From NCBI RefSeq assembly GCF_040451425.1, contig NZ_CP144374.1:1280501-1344500 (forward strand): 64,000 nucleotides of DNA, given 5' to 3'. The stretch is from Thermodesulfovibrio sp. 3462-1. Lineage in GTDB: Bacteria; Nitrospirota; Thermodesulfovibrionia; Thermodesulfovibrionales; Thermodesulfovibrionaceae. Both the position numbers and the translations under genes were made by a program. Below the pieces are notes generated by a model. That model made no database searches. It had not been told where the DNA came from and saw nothing but the letters and a program-made list of their open reading frames with translations. This document shows positions 25,908 through 35,848 of the stretch, piece after piece (the first letter of the stretch is position 1; each line of letters starts with the position of its first letter).

Positions 25908-28148
25908 ATGATAGACAAATCTGAGCTTATAAAATATTTTTTATTGGAAGCAGAAGAACATGTAAATACCTTAATTGAAGGCACAGAGGAGCTTGAAACT
26001 AAAGGATACAACAAAGAAACAATAGAAAGCCTTTTCAGAGCAACACACACTTTAAAAGGTTCTGCCTCAATCGTTAAATTCAATAAAGTTGCTACACTAT
26101 CCCATCGCCTTGAAGACCTTTTTGAAGCTCTTTTGAATGAAGAAATAAACTATGAAAATTCTCTTATTTATCCCATTAAACAAGTTATTAATGCAATAGT
26201 GGGATTTGTAAATGAAATACACAAGACAGGTGAGGAAAAAAGCGAGCTTGATGAGAAAGTTATAAAATCAATTGAAAATATTCTACATAAAAAACAAGCA
26301 TTTGTTGAAGAATACGAACCTGTAGCTTTTAAAACCTTTCCTGTTAGCAACACTGTCAGAGTTGAGCTTGAAGTAATTGACCATATTCTCACTTCTCTGG
26401 GAGAAACTCTTGTTCAGAAAAATACGATAATGGACAAAGAAAAAGAACTATTAAACATTGTAGAAGAAATACACAACAGTGGAAAAAAACTTCTAAAAGA
26501 AATAACTGATTTTTCAAACAGATACTACTTATCTACGCAAAATAAAGATGAAAAAGTTATAGACAGTTTTTTTGTGGAGTTCAGTGATCTTGAATTTGAC
26601 CGTTATGATGAATACCATATTTTTTTAAGAAAAATTCAGGAGATAACAAATGATATAACAGAGGGTATAAATTCATTGTTTACTTTTTCTGAAAATCTTT
26701 CATATCATTTCAAATCACTCAACAAAGAAATCAATTATTTAAAAGACAGCCTGGTTGAAATAAGAATGATCCCAATTAGCAGGCTTTTACACAGGCTTTC
26801 TGAAGCTGTTAAAGATACAGCAAAAGCTCATGGAAAAATTATTGAAATAGAGATTAAAGGAGCAGAAACAAAAATTGACAAGCCAATTTTTGACTCCCTG
26901 TATGAGCCAATTCTTCATATTCTTCGCAATGCTGTACAACATGGAATTGAGTATCCTGAAGAAAGAATAAGAAAAGGAAAAGACCAGACAGGTCACATAC
27001 AAATTAATTTACAAAAAGAAGGGAGATATATTGTAATAAGTATCAAAGACGATGGTAAAGGGATTGATATTGATAAAGTTAAACAAATAGCTATTCAGAA
27101 AAAATTTATCGCGCCTGAATATGCTCCCTTTGTTTCAAAAGAAGAAATTCTATCTTACATATTTGCTCCTGGCTTTTCCACTGCAGAAGAGGTAGATTTC
27201 CAGAGTGGAAGAGGCATAGGACTTAATATTGTTAAGACAGCCATCTCAAAACTTAAAGGAACAATAGAAGTCTCTTCAAAGCTTGATAAAGAAACGACTT
27301 TTGTAATAAAAATTCCGCAGTCATTAACTATAAGCAATCTTTTAGTATTCAATTCCCATAATCTGGATTTTGCCATACCTATTAACTATATTGAAGAAAT
27401 TTTAACACTGGAGGATTTTCCGCAGGCAATAATAGAAAGAAAAATTAATCATAAAAATAGAATTATTCCTTTGAAAGTATTTTCAGAAGTTTTCTTCTCT
27501 GTCAACGGTAAAAAAATTGAAAAAGGGTTTATAATTGTTTTTAATTTTTCAGGAATAAGAAAGGGACTTATTGTTGAAGAAATTCTGGGACACGAGGAAG
27601 CGACAGTTCATAGTTTTGGAAAATTTCTTGAAGGATTAACTCAATATCTTGGTTATTTTATATGTGGCAAAGGCTCTCCAAGATATGTAATTGATCCATT
27701 AAAACTATTTGAAGAAGAATTTATATTTACAACTACATTGTCTGAGAAAATTAAAGAACCTTTTACGTACAAAGGTTCTGTCCTGATTGTGGATGACTCT
27801 ATAAGTGTAAGAAAGAGCTTACAAAGTATTCTTGAAGATAAAAAACTGAAAGTATATACTGCAAAAGATGGCGCTGAAGCATTAAATTTGATAGAAAAGG
27901 AAAAAATTGACCTTGTAGTAACTGACCTTGAAATGCCTATAATGCATGGCTATGAACTCATCAGCAGAGTAAGAAAAGATCCAAGATTCAAAGATTTACC
28001 AATTATAGTTCTTACTTCAAGAGGGACAAAAAAACATGAAGAAAAAGCCATTGCACTTGGAGCAGATGGCTATATTGTAAAGCCCTTTGACGAAAAAGCC
28101 ATACAGGAACAAATTCTTAATCGCCTTATTTATTCAGAATTGCGTTAA
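25908..28148 (+). CDS. cheA: Hybrid CheA kinase with C-terminal receiver
   Basis: This 746-residue histidine kinase is ordered as follows. The HPt domain is at 1-100, with phospho-acceptor His47 in [12 protein letters not shown] helical linker covers about 120-290. The kinase core has [13 protein letters not shown] (the VRMVPF-like PilL/ChpA signature), N-box [18 protein letters not shown], and G-boxes DDGKGID and [10 protein letters not shown] CheW-like domain is at about 480-620. The receiver is at 628-746 with Asp in [12 protein letters not shown] and Lys in YIVKPFD. A separate P2 domain is not obvious. The receiver may act as a phosphate sink. No cheB or cheR is in the window, so adaptation may be absent or encoded elsewhere. 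Confidence 0.93.
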   Translation: MIDKSELIKYFLLEAEEHVNTLIEGTEELETKGYNKETIESLFRATHTLKGSASIVKFNKVATLSHRLEDLFEALLNEEINYENSLIYPIKQVINAIVGFVNEIHKTGEEKSELDEKVIKSIENILHKKQAFVEEYEPVAFKTFPVSNTVRVELEVIDHILTSLGETLVQKNTIMDKEKELLNIVEEIHNSGKKLLKEITDFSNRYYLSTQNKDEKVIDSFFVEFSDLEFDRYDEYHIFLRKIQEITNDITEGINSLFTFSENLSYHFKSLNKEINYLKDSLVEIRMIPISRLLHRLSEAVKDTAKAHGKIIEIEIKGAETKIDKPIFDSLYEPILHILRNAVQHGIEYPEERIRKGKDQTGHIQINLQKEGRYIVISIKDDGKGIDIDKVKQIAIQKKFIAPEYAPFVSKEEILSYIFAPGFSTAEEVDFQSGRGIGLNIVKTAISKLKGTIEVSSKLDKETTFVIKIPQSLTISNLLVFNSHNLDFAIPINYIEEILTLEDFPQAIIERKINHKNRIIPLKVFSEVFFSVNGKKIEKGFIIVFNFSGIRKGLIVEEILGHEEATVHSFGKFLEGLTQYLGYFICGKGSPRYVIDPLKLFEEEFIFTTTLSEKIKEPFTYKGSVLIVDDSISVRKSLQSILEDKKLKVYTAKDGAEALNLIEKEKIDLVVTDLEMPIMHGYELISRVRKDPRFKDLPIIVLTSRGTKKHEEKAIALGADGYIVKPFDEKAIQEQILNRLIYSELR

Positions 28149-29569
28149 ATTCTAAATTTTTCAGTTACATTAACGAATTCTTTTGAAGTATCTGATAGAG
28201 AACGGGATATATCAATAAGCTCATGGCTTATTTCATAAATATTTTCAGTCACTTCTTTCACTTTTTGAGCTGAACTTACCTGCTTATCGGTTATTTCTTT
28301 TTGTTTCATAGTATATTCATTAATGTCATCTATAACTTGTCCTATTCTTTTTATGATTGAATCAATCTTTTCAAATATTTCTGTTGTTTGATTTACCATA
28401 TTTGTTCCTATCTCAACATAGTTTGTTTCTTCTTCAAGATTTTTTGTAACAGCCGTTGCCTCTTCCTGAATTGCTGTAATAATTTCTGCAATATTCTTAG
28501 ATGACTTAGCTGTTTTTTCAGATAAAGTTCTTATTTCTTCAGCAATAACGACAAATCCTTTACCCTCCTCACCTGCTCTTGCTGCTTCAATTGAAGCATT
28601 AAGTGCGAGAAGATTTGTTCTATTTGCAATATCACTGATTATTGTTGAAATTGTTCCTATCTCCATTAATTTTTCTGAAAAAAGTTTCATTCTTCTATTT
28701 ATTCCCTGAACAGCTGTTCTGATTAATTGCATGCTGCTAATTGTCTCTGTAACAATTTCATTACCCTTCAGGATTGCATCAATGGCTTCTTTTGAAACAT
28801 CTGTTGCAGCAGAGGTTTTATCTTTTGTTTGTAAAGCAATTTCTGAAGCATCTTCAATAAGGGATACTATTTTTTCAATCTCCTGTTTTTGTATTTCTGC
28901 GCCTGTTTGTAATTTTTGAATTATTTCATTGAGAATATTGCTTTTCTGTCCTACATCCTCTGCTGTATTTTTAACTTCTCTGACAAGCTCACTCAATCCA
29001 TCTGTCATGAGATTGAAGGCATCTGCCAGAGAACCAAAAACATCTGGTGTGACTTCTGCTTTCTGCGTGAGGTCTCCTTCAGCTGCCTGAGTCATTATCT
29101 GTAGAAACTTTATAATATTGTTCTGCATCTCTTTTCTCTGTTCTTCTGTCTGAATGAGTGTAGAAAGTTTATCCATCATTTGATTAAAAGCATCTGCAAT
29201 TGTTTCAAATTCATCACCTGTTTTCAACTTTATTCTTTTTTCAAAATTTCCTTTTCTTATAGCTTCTACTACATCTTCAATTATTGAAAGTGGAGATATA
29301 ATCTGTTTTCTAAACCATAAAACATTGGCTGTTGATATCCCTATCAATGCTAAAACAAATATTGCAATAACAGGAGCAAATTTTAAAAGAGTATTTATAA
29401 TTCCCATTTTTTTCATAATAAATTCTTCGCCATAAATTTCATATCCAGTAATAATGAGTCCAGCAATAAGAATAATGGTTGAAAGAACAATGGATAGATT
29501 AAATACAATAAGGAATTTTCTATAAAGACCTTTTGGTTTTTTAATTTTTGATTTAACTACCTCAGGCAT
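28145..29569 (-). CDS. Methyl-accepting chemotaxis protein without a periplasmic sensor domain
   Basis: This 474-residue receptor has two membrane helices (about 20-45 and 60-84) with only a short loop between them, a HAMP ([15 protein letters not shown]...), a second HAMP-like unit near 150-210 ([15 protein letters not shown]), and a full MCP signalling hairpin. The tip is [38 protein letters not shown]. It is convergent with and overlaps cheA by 4 bases. With no ligand domain it resembles PilJ-like layouts, and could take its input from the sensor at 22708. A Shine-Dalgarno (AGGAGG) precedes the ATG. Confidence 0.92.
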   Translation of the reverse strand: MPEVVKSKIKKPKGLYRKFLIVFNLSIVLSTIILIAGLIITGYEIYGEEFIMKKMGIINTLLKFAPVIAIFVLALIGISTANVLWFRKQIISPLSIIEDVVEAIRKGNFEKRIKLKTGDEFETIADAFNQMMDKLSTLIQTEEQRKEMQNNIIKFLQIMTQAAEGDLTQKAEVTPDVFGSLADAFNLMTDGLSELVREVKNTAEDVGQKSNILNEIIQKLQTGAEIQKQEIEKIVSLIEDASEIALQTKDKTSAATDVSKEAIDAILKGNEIVTETISSMQLIRTAVQGINRRMKLFSEKLMEIGTISTIISDIANRTNLLALNASIEAARAGEEGKGFVVIAEEIRTLSEKTAKSSKNIAEIITAIQEEATAVTKNLEEETNYVEIGTNMVNQTTEIFEKIDSIIKRIGQVIDDINEYTMKQKEITDKQVSSAQKVKEVTENIYEISHELIDISRSLSDTSKEFVNVTEKFRI

Positions 29570-29601
29570 AATTTCCTCCTATGTAAAAATTAAGTTTATA
29601 C

Positions 29602-29631
29602 AGTATGTAAGAAAAATATAGCAATTGTCAA
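29602..29631 (-). promoter_or_regulatory. Probable promoter of the MCP gene
   Basis: On the minus strand TTGACA (29626-29631) is followed after 18 bases by CATACT (29602-29607), a weak -10. A leader of about 30 bases with a Shine-Dalgarno follows. Confidence 0.4.
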
Positions 29632-29644
29632 TATTTTATTATAG

Positions 29645-31405
29645 CTAAATTCCAATTACTTTACCTGTTTGTAAATCCACATCTATTCTTCTGAAATTTG
29701 GATTTGAGGCAGTTCCAGGCATCAGATTTATCTCACCTGCTACAGGAACAATAAGTTTTGCTCCTGTAAAGATTAAAATATCTCTTACAAATAACTGCCA
29801 TCCTCTTGGAGCACCTCTTAATTCTGGATTATCTGAAAGGCTTAGATGAGTTTTTGCCATACAAATGGAAAACTGAGAGAATTCAGGATTGGAGTTGATA
29901 TTTTTAAGCTTCTCTAAAGCCTCGGAGGACAATTCAATAGAATCCGCTCCATATATCTCTCTTGCAATTAATTCTATCCTTGAAATATGAGGAAGATTGT
30001 TATCATAAAGAAATTTAAACAATGATTTATTTCTGCATGCATCAATAACCATGTCAACAAGTTCCAGAGCTCCAGCACCTCCTTTTTCATAGTGCTCTGA
30101 AATTGCCACTGGAATCCCTATTTCTTCACAGGCTTTTTTAACAAATTCCAGTTCATCATTATCATCTCCATAGAATTTATTTAAACAAACAACAGGATTC
30201 AACCCTGCCTTTTTAACAATATTGATATGATGAAACAGATTTTCAAGACCTTTTTCAAGCCATTTAAGATTTCTTTCAAAATACTTCTCTGGTATAGGAT
30301 TTCCTGAAACAATCTTTGGAGCATCTTTATCTGCTCCATGATATTTTAATGCTCTTAGAGTGGCTACTAAAACTGCTGCATCAGGTTTTAATCCTGAAAT
30401 TCTGCATTTTATGTTCCAGAATTTTTCAAAGCCAATATCTGCACCAAATCCGCTTTCTGTAATGTGATACTCACTGAGTTTGACTCCTATCCAGTCAGCA
30501 ATAATTGAAGATTGTCCTATTGCTATATTAGCAAAAGGTGCGGCATGAACAAACACTGGTTGTCCTTCCATTGTCTGAATTAAATTGGGATTTATTGCAG
30601 GAAGCATAAAAGCTGTCATAGCTCCAGCAACTTCAAGGTCTTCAGTTGTTACAGGATTCCCTGATTTTGAATATGCTACCACAATTCTGCCAATTCGCTC
30701 TCTTAAATCCTTCAAATCTTTTACCAGTGATAAAATAGCCATCAATTCTGAAGAAGTGGCTATATCAAACCTTGATTCCATTGGTATTCCGTCTTTTTTT
30801 CCACCGATTCCAATTACGATTTTCCTCAATGCCTGAGCGCAGAAGTCAATAACCCATCCAATCTGCACTCTTTTTGGATCAATATCAAGCCTTTTTAATC
30901 CTTTTTTATTGAGAATCTCATCTGAATAGTTGGATTCATGAAGCATTCTTGCAGTAAGAGCTACCATTGCAAGATTATGGGCGTTCATAACAGCATTTAT
31001 ATCTCCTGTAAAGCCCAGGGAAAATTCTGTTCTTGGAATGCACTGGGAAAACCCTCCGCCTGCAGCGCTTCCCTTTATGTTCATTAATGGACCCGCTGAA
31101 GGTTGTCTTATAGCACAGCTTACTTTTTTACCTCTTTTCCCTAATCCCTGGGTTAATCCAATAGTTGTTGTTGATTTTCCTTCTCCAAACGGCGTAGGAG
31201 TTATTGCTGTCACAACAATATATTTACCATCAGGATTATTTTTGATTCTTGAGTAAAGTTTTTGATAATCAATTTTTGCCATGTAATAACCATATGGAAT
31301 TAATTCATCCTTTTCAATACCTACTTCATCGGCAAGCTGAAATATTGTTTTCATCTGCTTTTCAGCTTGCTGAGCAATTAACCAGTCTGCAACCTCAGCA
31401 GGCAT
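29645..31405 (-). CDS. fhs: Formate-tetrahydrofolate ligase
   Basis: Fhs activates formate with ATP to 10-formyl-tetrahydrofolate, the entry step of the methyl branch of the Wood-Ljungdahl pathway. The 586-residue protein shows the P-loop-like TPTPFGEGKSTTTIGLTQGL, GSAAGGGFSQCIPR, NLHFTGDINA-type wording (LGFTGDINAVMNAHNLAMVAL) and EFDIATSSE-like RFDIATSSELMAIL. It ends with PGTASNPNFRRIDVD. It is slightly longer than many homologues (about 555-560) because of an N-terminal extension. With acsE/acsD/acsC at the right end of the window it supports a C1 pathway. Confidence 0.97.
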   Translation of the reverse strand: MPAEVADWLIAQQAEKQMKTIFQLADEVGIEKDELIPYGYYMAKIDYQKLYSRIKNNPDGKYIVVTAITPTPFGEGKSTTTIGLTQGLGKRGKKVSCAIRQPSAGPLMNIKGSAAGGGFSQCIPRTEFSLGFTGDINAVMNAHNLAMVALTARMLHESNYSDEILNKKGLKRLDIDPKRVQIGWVIDFCAQALRKIVIGIGGKKDGIPMESRFDIATSSELMAILSLVKDLKDLRERIGRIVVAYSKSGNPVTTEDLEVAGAMTAFMLPAINPNLIQTMEGQPVFVHAAPFANIAIGQSSIIADWIGVKLSEYHITESGFGADIGFEKFWNIKCRISGLKPDAAVLVATLRALKYHGADKDAPKIVSGNPIPEKYFERNLKWLEKGLENLFHHINIVKKAGLNPVVCLNKFYGDDNDELEFVKKACEEIGIPVAISEHYEKGGAGALELVDMVIDACRNKSLFKFLYDNNLPHISRIELIAREIYGADSIELSSEALEKLKNINSNPEFSQFSICMAKTHLSLSDNPELRGAPRGWQLFVRDILIFTGAKLIVPVAGEINLMPGTASNPNFRRIDVDLQTGKVIGI

Positions 31406-31433
31406 AAACTCTCCTGAATTAATTTTTTGGGTT

Positions 31434-31616
31434 TTATTCTGAAGGATTATCTATATCTGCAAGATAATCTTTAAGTTTCTCAATTAATGAATCCGGTAAA
31501 ATCTCATCATAAAGTAAAGCATTCATTTCTTCAATAGTGAGTTTTTCTTTTATATCTCTTGGAAGCATTCTTACAATTGCAATTCTTTCTTTCAAAGGCT
31601 GTTTTTTCTCCTCCAT
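31434..31616 (-). CDS. Small hypothetical protein (60 residues)
   Basis: The gene is not recognised. It encodes a 60-residue charged, helical protein with repeated IEEMNALLYDEILPDSLIEKL-like helices. It has a strong Shine-Dalgarno (AAAGGAG) at proper spacing and sits in line between fhs and the Mth938-like gene, 13 bases after the latter's stop. This supports a real gene; function unknown. Confidence 0.65.
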   Translation of the reverse strand: MEEKKQPLKERIAIVRMLPRDIKEKLTIEEMNALLYDEILPDSLIEKLKDYLADIDNPSE

Positions 31617-31629
31617 TTTTTTCTCCTTT

Positions 31630-31974
31630 CTAACAGGTTAGATGAAAAGCACCTGCTACAGCTTTCCCTTCAGCTAAAAGTTGATTAAATACTGCTACAG
31701 CTTTTTCTGTTTCGTAAACAAAGGTTTCAATTCCCCTTTGTTTGAGCTCTTCTATTAAGCTCTGGGGCACCTGCATTCTTTCATAAGCTCCTGTTCCGAC
31801 AACAAGAATTTTAACATCTTTTTTTAATACTTCTCCGAGGTCTTCTATACAAAGTGAATGTCCCTGTTTTCTCCACCATGATGGGAAAACAGAATCATGA
31901 AAAACAATAATATCCTGAGTGTATTCATTTCCATTAATCACAATTTTTCCAAAGGAATAATGAGTTATTTTCAT
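31630..31974 (-). CDS. Mth938-like (AAMDC/DUF498) domain protein
   Basis: The 114-residue protein has the DUF498/Mth938 pattern: ITHYSFGKIVINGNEY, SWWRKQGHSL, LVVGTGAYERMQVP, GIETFVYETEKAVAVFNQL, AGAFHLTC. The molecular function of the family is not settled. A longer frame runs back to 32088 but would be read through the tRNA-Sec gene. The ATG at 31974 has GGAGGGGA in front and the family-like N-terminus, so it is chosen. Confidence 0.88.
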   Translation of the reverse strand: MKITHYSFGKIVINGNEYTQDIIVFHDSVFPSWWRKQGHSLCIEDLGEVLKKDVKILVVGTGAYERMQVPQSLIEELKQRGIETFVYETEKAVAVFNQLLAEGKAVAGAFHLTC

Positions 31975-32001
31975 TTCTGTCCCCTCCATTACAAAAGCTG
32001 G

Positions 32002-32096
32002 CGGGAGTGTGTGGGAATCGAACCCACCCTGCCTGCTCCTCGCAGGCAACACTGGATTTGAAGTCCAGGAGGGACACCAGAACCCCATACACTCCC
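32002..32096 (-). tRNA. selC: tRNA-Sec (selenocysteine, anticodon TCA)
   Basis: The reverse strand gives a 95-base tRNA with the tRNA-Sec hallmarks: an 8-bp acceptor stem GGGAGTGT/ACACTCCC, anticodon stem CTGGA/TCCAG around CTTCAAA (anticodon TCA), a long variable arm (TTGCCTGC...GCAGGCA) and T-arm GGTTCGATTCC. Discriminator G and an encoded CCA follow (31999-32001). It implies UGA-decoded selenoproteins such as formate dehydrogenase elsewhere in the genome. Confidence 0.96.
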
Positions 32097-32141
32097 AGTT
32101 ATAGAATTTTACAGGATTTTAAGAAATTTTTCAAAACCTTT

Positions 32142-32753
32142 TTAATATGATAAAAACTTATCTCGTAAATATCTAAGAATATCATCATATGCTGAGGGAA
32201 CAACAAGGAAGATTTCTATATCCTTTGAAAGGGAAAGCTTAATTCTGTCCTGATCCCTTAAAATTAAAACTGCTGATTCTCCTTCCTGAAGTTTATCTGA
32301 AATTTTATTGCTTATCTCTTTTATTCGCCTCTCGGTCACTTGATTAAAATAATCAAAAACTTTCTGCATTACGGCATTTGTTTTAACAACTCTGAGGCAA
32401 TTCCCCCAATCAATAAATTCTCCAAATATTTCAGGATCTTCAATCCCTATAACAGTAGCTCCTTCAGAAACTTTCTTCTCTATAAATGGATAAAGATAAG
32501 GATTGGTCTCTCTTATGACATCAATTGCTTCTTGCCCTTCAATGAATATTGTTTCCACAAATATCTTGGTAACAAAGCCTAATTTTTCAAGCTTTTCAAC
32601 ATGAAGACTTGCTTCCTGCCAGTATCTCTCAATTAAATCTTTAAGTTTTTCATCTTCCTCATCAACAACAAAAATATTGGGAACGCAAAAAAGTCTTTTT
32701 TTGCCCTTGAATTCATCTACGCTGAGTCTCTGTATTTTACCTAATTCAGCCAT
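32142..32753 (-). CDS. Conserved-looking protein of unknown function
   Basis: This 203-residue soluble protein is not recognised. It has an N-terminal segment with KKRLFCVPNIFVVDEEDEKLKDLIERYW, a central alternating helix/strand part (GATVIGIEDPEIFGEFIDWGNCL), and a C-terminal helical part with EGESAVLILRDQDRIKLS. No membrane segments or metal motifs are clear. It starts 2 bases after the trpD stop, so it is probably expressed with trpEGD. A link to tryptophan synthesis is not supported by sequence. Confidence 0.75.
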   Translation of the reverse strand: MAELGKIQRLSVDEFKGKKRLFCVPNIFVVDEEDEKLKDLIERYWQEASLHVEKLEKLGFVTKIFVETIFIEGQEAIDVIRETNPYLYPFIEKKVSEGATVIGIEDPEIFGEFIDWGNCLRVVKTNAVMQKVFDYFNQVTERRIKEISNKISDKLQEGESAVLILRDQDRIKLSLSKDIEIFLVVPSAYDDILRYLRDKFLSY

Positions 32754-32755
32754 GC

Positions 32756-33766
32756 TTAATTTAAGTTAGAAAACTTTTTAAATTCCTCAAATTTCCTGTA
32801 AGCTCTGCCGCTGTAAATGGATTCTCTGGCTATTTCAACTCCTTCTTTAAAATCTGATGCAAAGCTGCTCAACTGAAGTGCTCCAGAAGCATTAATTAAA
32901 ACCATATCTAGACATGCAGATTTTTCACCTTTAAGAACACTCAAAAATATTTTGGCGCTCTCTTTTTTATCAAAACTTTTAATGTCCTCGAGGGATGCTT
33001 TTTTTAAACCCGCCTCTTCAGGACAAATCACGGTTGATTTTACCTCTCCGTTTTTAGCTCTTACAATGTATGTCTTCCCTGTAACTGTTATTTCATCAAG
33101 TCCATCTTCACTGTGGACAATCATTACATCCTCGGAGCCAAGTTTTTGTAAAACCTTTGCAATTGTATCCATGTATTGCCTTGAAAAAACGCCTAAAAGC
33201 TGACGTTTAACCTGTGCAGGATTAAGCATTGGACCAAGAATATTAAACATCGTCCTTATTTTAAGCTCTCTTCTTATAGGAGCAACTCTCTTCATAGCAG
33301 GATGATAAAGAGGAGCAAACAGCACCGTAATTGCACACTCAAAAAGACATCTCTCAGCAGTCTCAGGAGGCATATTAACATTTACACCAAGCTCCTCAAG
33401 AACATCAATACATCCACACTGGCTTGAAGCAGAACGATTGCCATGCTTTGCCACAGGCACACCAGCTGCAGCAACAACAAAGCTTGTTGCAGTGGAAACA
33501 TTGAATGTTCCTGAATGGTCTCCCCCTGTTCCAACAATATCAATAGTATTTTCAGGAGCTTTAATTTTTATTGCATATTCTCTAAAAAGCTTTACTGCTT
33601 CAAGAATCTCTTCTTCTGTCTCACCTTTAATAGAAAGCCCCATAAGAAAAGCTGCAATTTGAGCCTCTGATGCCTTACCTTCAATAATTTCAATAAAGCT
33701 TTCTCTTAAGAGCTCAGGCTCTAAGTTTTCTTTTTTGCTTAATCTAAGTATTGCCTCAGCTATCAT
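32756..33766 (-). CDS. trpD: Anthranilate phosphoribosyltransferase
   Basis: TrpD joins anthranilate to PRPP in tryptophan synthesis. The 336-residue protein has an N-terminal helical domain and the PRPP loop [15 protein letters not shown], with [49 protein letters not shown] and [10 protein letters not shown]. Length is standard. It overlaps trpG by 4 bases. The rest of the trp pathway (trpC, F, B, A) is not in the window. Confidence 0.97.
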   Translation of the reverse strand: MIAEAILRLSKKENLEPELLRESFIEIIEGKASEAQIAAFLMGLSIKGETEEEILEAVKLFREYAIKIKAPENTIDIVGTGGDHSGTFNVSTATSFVVAAAGVPVAKHGNRSASSQCGCIDVLEELGVNVNMPPETAERCLFECAITVLFAPLYHPAMKRVAPIRRELKIRTMFNILGPMLNPAQVKRQLLGVFSRQYMDTIAKVLQKLGSEDVMIVHSEDGLDEITVTGKTYIVRAKNGEVKSTVICPEEAGLKKASLEDIKSFDKKESAKIFLSVLKGEKSACLDMVLINASGALQLSSFASDFKEGVEIARESIYSGRAYRKFEEFKKFSNLN

Positions 33767-34326
33767 AGTCTTAAAAAATTCTTTAATAAATCCTTTCCAA
33801 CTTTTGTAAGAATACTTTCAGGATGAAACTGCACTCCCTCAATTATGTATTCTTTATGCCTTATACCCATAATTATACCATTTGAGGTCCATGCTGTGAT
33901 AGTAAGACAGTCTGGTAAACTTTCTTTATCAATAATAAGGGAATGATATCTTGTTGCCTCAAATGGATTGGGAAGACCGTTAAAAATCGTTTTACCATCA
34001 TGATAAATGAAAGAGGTCTTACCATGCATTATTTCTGGAGAAAGAACTATTTTTGCACCAAAGGCTGCACCAATTGCCTGATGACCAAGACATACTCCAA
34101 GAATTGGTATTTTACCTGCAAAATGCCTTATTACATCACATGAAACTCCCGCTTCTTTTGGAGTACACGGACCTGGCGAGATTATTATTCTTTCAGGATT
34201 AAGCTGTTCAATCTCTTCTATGGTAATCTGATCATTCCTGTAGACAACAATATCTGGATTAAGCTCCCCAATGTATTGATAAAGATTGTATGTAAATGAG
34301 TCATAGTTATCAATTAAAAGAATCAT
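33763..34326 (-). CDS. trpG: Anthranilate synthase glutamine amidotransferase subunit
   Basis: This 187-residue class I glutamine amidotransferase shows [29 protein letters not shown], the nucleophile Cys in [15 protein letters not shown], and the His/Glu pair in [10 protein letters not shown]. It supplies ammonia to TrpE. PabA has the same family, so dual use in folate synthesis is possible. It overlaps trpE by 17 bases and trpD by 4. Confidence 0.95.
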   Translation of the reverse strand: MILLIDNYDSFTYNLYQYIGELNPDIVVYRNDQITIEEIEQLNPERIIISPGPCTPKEAGVSCDVIRHFAGKIPILGVCLGHQAIGAAFGAKIVLSPEIMHGKTSFIYHDGKTIFNGLPNPFEATRYHSLIIDKESLPDCLTITAWTSNGIIMGIRHKEYIIEGVQFHPESILTKVGKDLLKNFLRL

Positions 34327-35812
34327 TTTCCTCCTTAAACTCTAAAAAACTTACTGCTTTAAGCATGGCAGTTGCCTTATTAACTGTTTCAGTATATTCC
34401 TTTTCAGTAACTGAATCTGCCACAATACCAGCACCTGCCTGAACGTATACTTTTTTATCCTTTACAACAAGCATTCTTATGCCTATGCACATATCCATAT
34501 TTCCACTGAAACCAAAATAGCCCACTGCTCCAGCATAGGGGCCTCTTCTGGTTGGCTCAAGTTCTTCAATAATTTGCATTGCTCTTACCTTGGGCGCTCC
34601 TGTTACAGTTCCTGCAGGAAAACAGGACATAAAAACATCAAAAATATCAAGCCCTCTTCTCAGCCTGCCTTCAACATTGCTCACAATATGCATAACATGA
34701 CTGTATCTTTCAATTGTCATAAGCTCTGTAACCGTAACACTGCCTATTTCTGCAACCCTGCCAACATCATTTCTTCCAAGATCAACAAGCATAATATGTT
34801 CAGCCTTTTCTTTTTCATCACTGAGAAGCTCTCTTTCAAGAAAGAGATCTTCCTCTTCAGTTCTTCCTCTCGGACGGGTTCCTGCAATGGGTCTTAAAGT
34901 AATTTTTTCATCTTCCACTCTTACAAGAATTTCAGGAGATGAGCCAACAAGATATCCTTCCTCTGTATCAATATAAAACATGTATGGTGAAGGATTTATT
35001 ATTCTCAAAGCCCTGTAAATATCAAAGGGATGAACTTCTGAAGTAGTTTCAAATCTTTGAGAGATAACAACCTGAACAACATCACCTGAAAGAACATAGT
35101 CTCTTGCTTTTTTAACAGCTTCTATAAAATCTTCCTTTTTAAAGTTTGAAGTAAATCCGAGTAATGGTTCTTTAAACTGGCTTTCTGAAACATATAAATA
35201 GGATCTGAATCTTTCATCCTGATGGTTTTTAAGCTCTTTTATTATTGTGTCTATTTTATCCTGAGCTTTTTCATAAGCTTCTGCAGCATCTTCAGAATTA
35301 AGGAAAGCATTGTAAACGATTTTTATTGACTGTTTGAAATTGTCAAAAATTAAAAGGGTTTCTGGAATCATGAGAAATATATCAGGCATATCAAGATCAG
35401 AACGAGCAAGGTCTGGAACTTTTTCAAAAAGTTTTACAGTATCATAAGATATGTAGCCGACCATGCCTCCGAAAAATCTCGGAAGTGATGGTTCTATGTA
35501 TGCTTTAAATTTTTTGAAAAACTCTTTTAAAAAATCAAAGGGATTTACATTATCAATGCGGGTTTGGATTGAACCTTCCAGAGTTATGCTTCTTTCCTTT
35601 GATTTTATTATAAAAGCAGGATTAAATCCAATAAAAGAATACCTTCCCCATTTCTCACCTCCTACAACGCTTTCAAGAAGGAAAGAGGGCTTTTTATCAA
35701 GTTTTAAAAAAGCACTCACAGGAGTATCAAGGTCAGCGATTATTTCTCTGTAAAGGGGAATAACATCGTACTGTCTGGCTAAAGACAGAAATTCCTCACG
35801 CCTCAGATTCAT
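34310..35812 (-). CDS. trpE: Anthranilate synthase component I
   Basis: TrpE converts chorismate to anthranilate. The 500-residue protein has the N-terminal regulatory half ([33 protein letters not shown]; the LLES segment is part of the tryptophan feedback site) and the C-terminal catalytic half with [78 protein letters not shown] and [15 protein letters not shown]. Length is standard. It is first in trpE-trpG-trpD; no leader peptide with a Trp run is evident upstream. Confidence 0.97.
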   Translation of the reverse strand: MNLRREEFLSLARQYDVIPLYREIIADLDTPVSAFLKLDKKPSFLLESVVGGEKWGRYSFIGFNPAFIIKSKERSITLEGSIQTRIDNVNPFDFLKEFFKKFKAYIEPSLPRFFGGMVGYISYDTVKLFEKVPDLARSDLDMPDIFLMIPETLLIFDNFKQSIKIVYNAFLNSEDAAEAYEKAQDKIDTIIKELKNHQDERFRSYLYVSESQFKEPLLGFTSNFKKEDFIEAVKKARDYVLSGDVVQVVISQRFETTSEVHPFDIYRALRIINPSPYMFYIDTEEGYLVGSSPEILVRVEDEKITLRPIAGTRPRGRTEEEDLFLERELLSDEKEKAEHIMLVDLGRNDVGRVAEIGSVTVTELMTIERYSHVMHIVSNVEGRLRRGLDIFDVFMSCFPAGTVTGAPKVRAMQIIEELEPTRRGPYAGAVGYFGFSGNMDMCIGIRMLVVKDKKVYVQAGAGIVADSVTEKEYTETVNKATAMLKAVSFLEFKEENDSFN

Positions 35813-35848
35813 AAAATAGTTTAAATAATTAGCTTCAAAAAAGGCAAA

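Noticed and set aside
31975-32088. Upstream extension of the Mth938-like gene
   Set aside because: It reads through tRNA-Sec; the ATG at 31974 has a clear Shine-Dalgarno.
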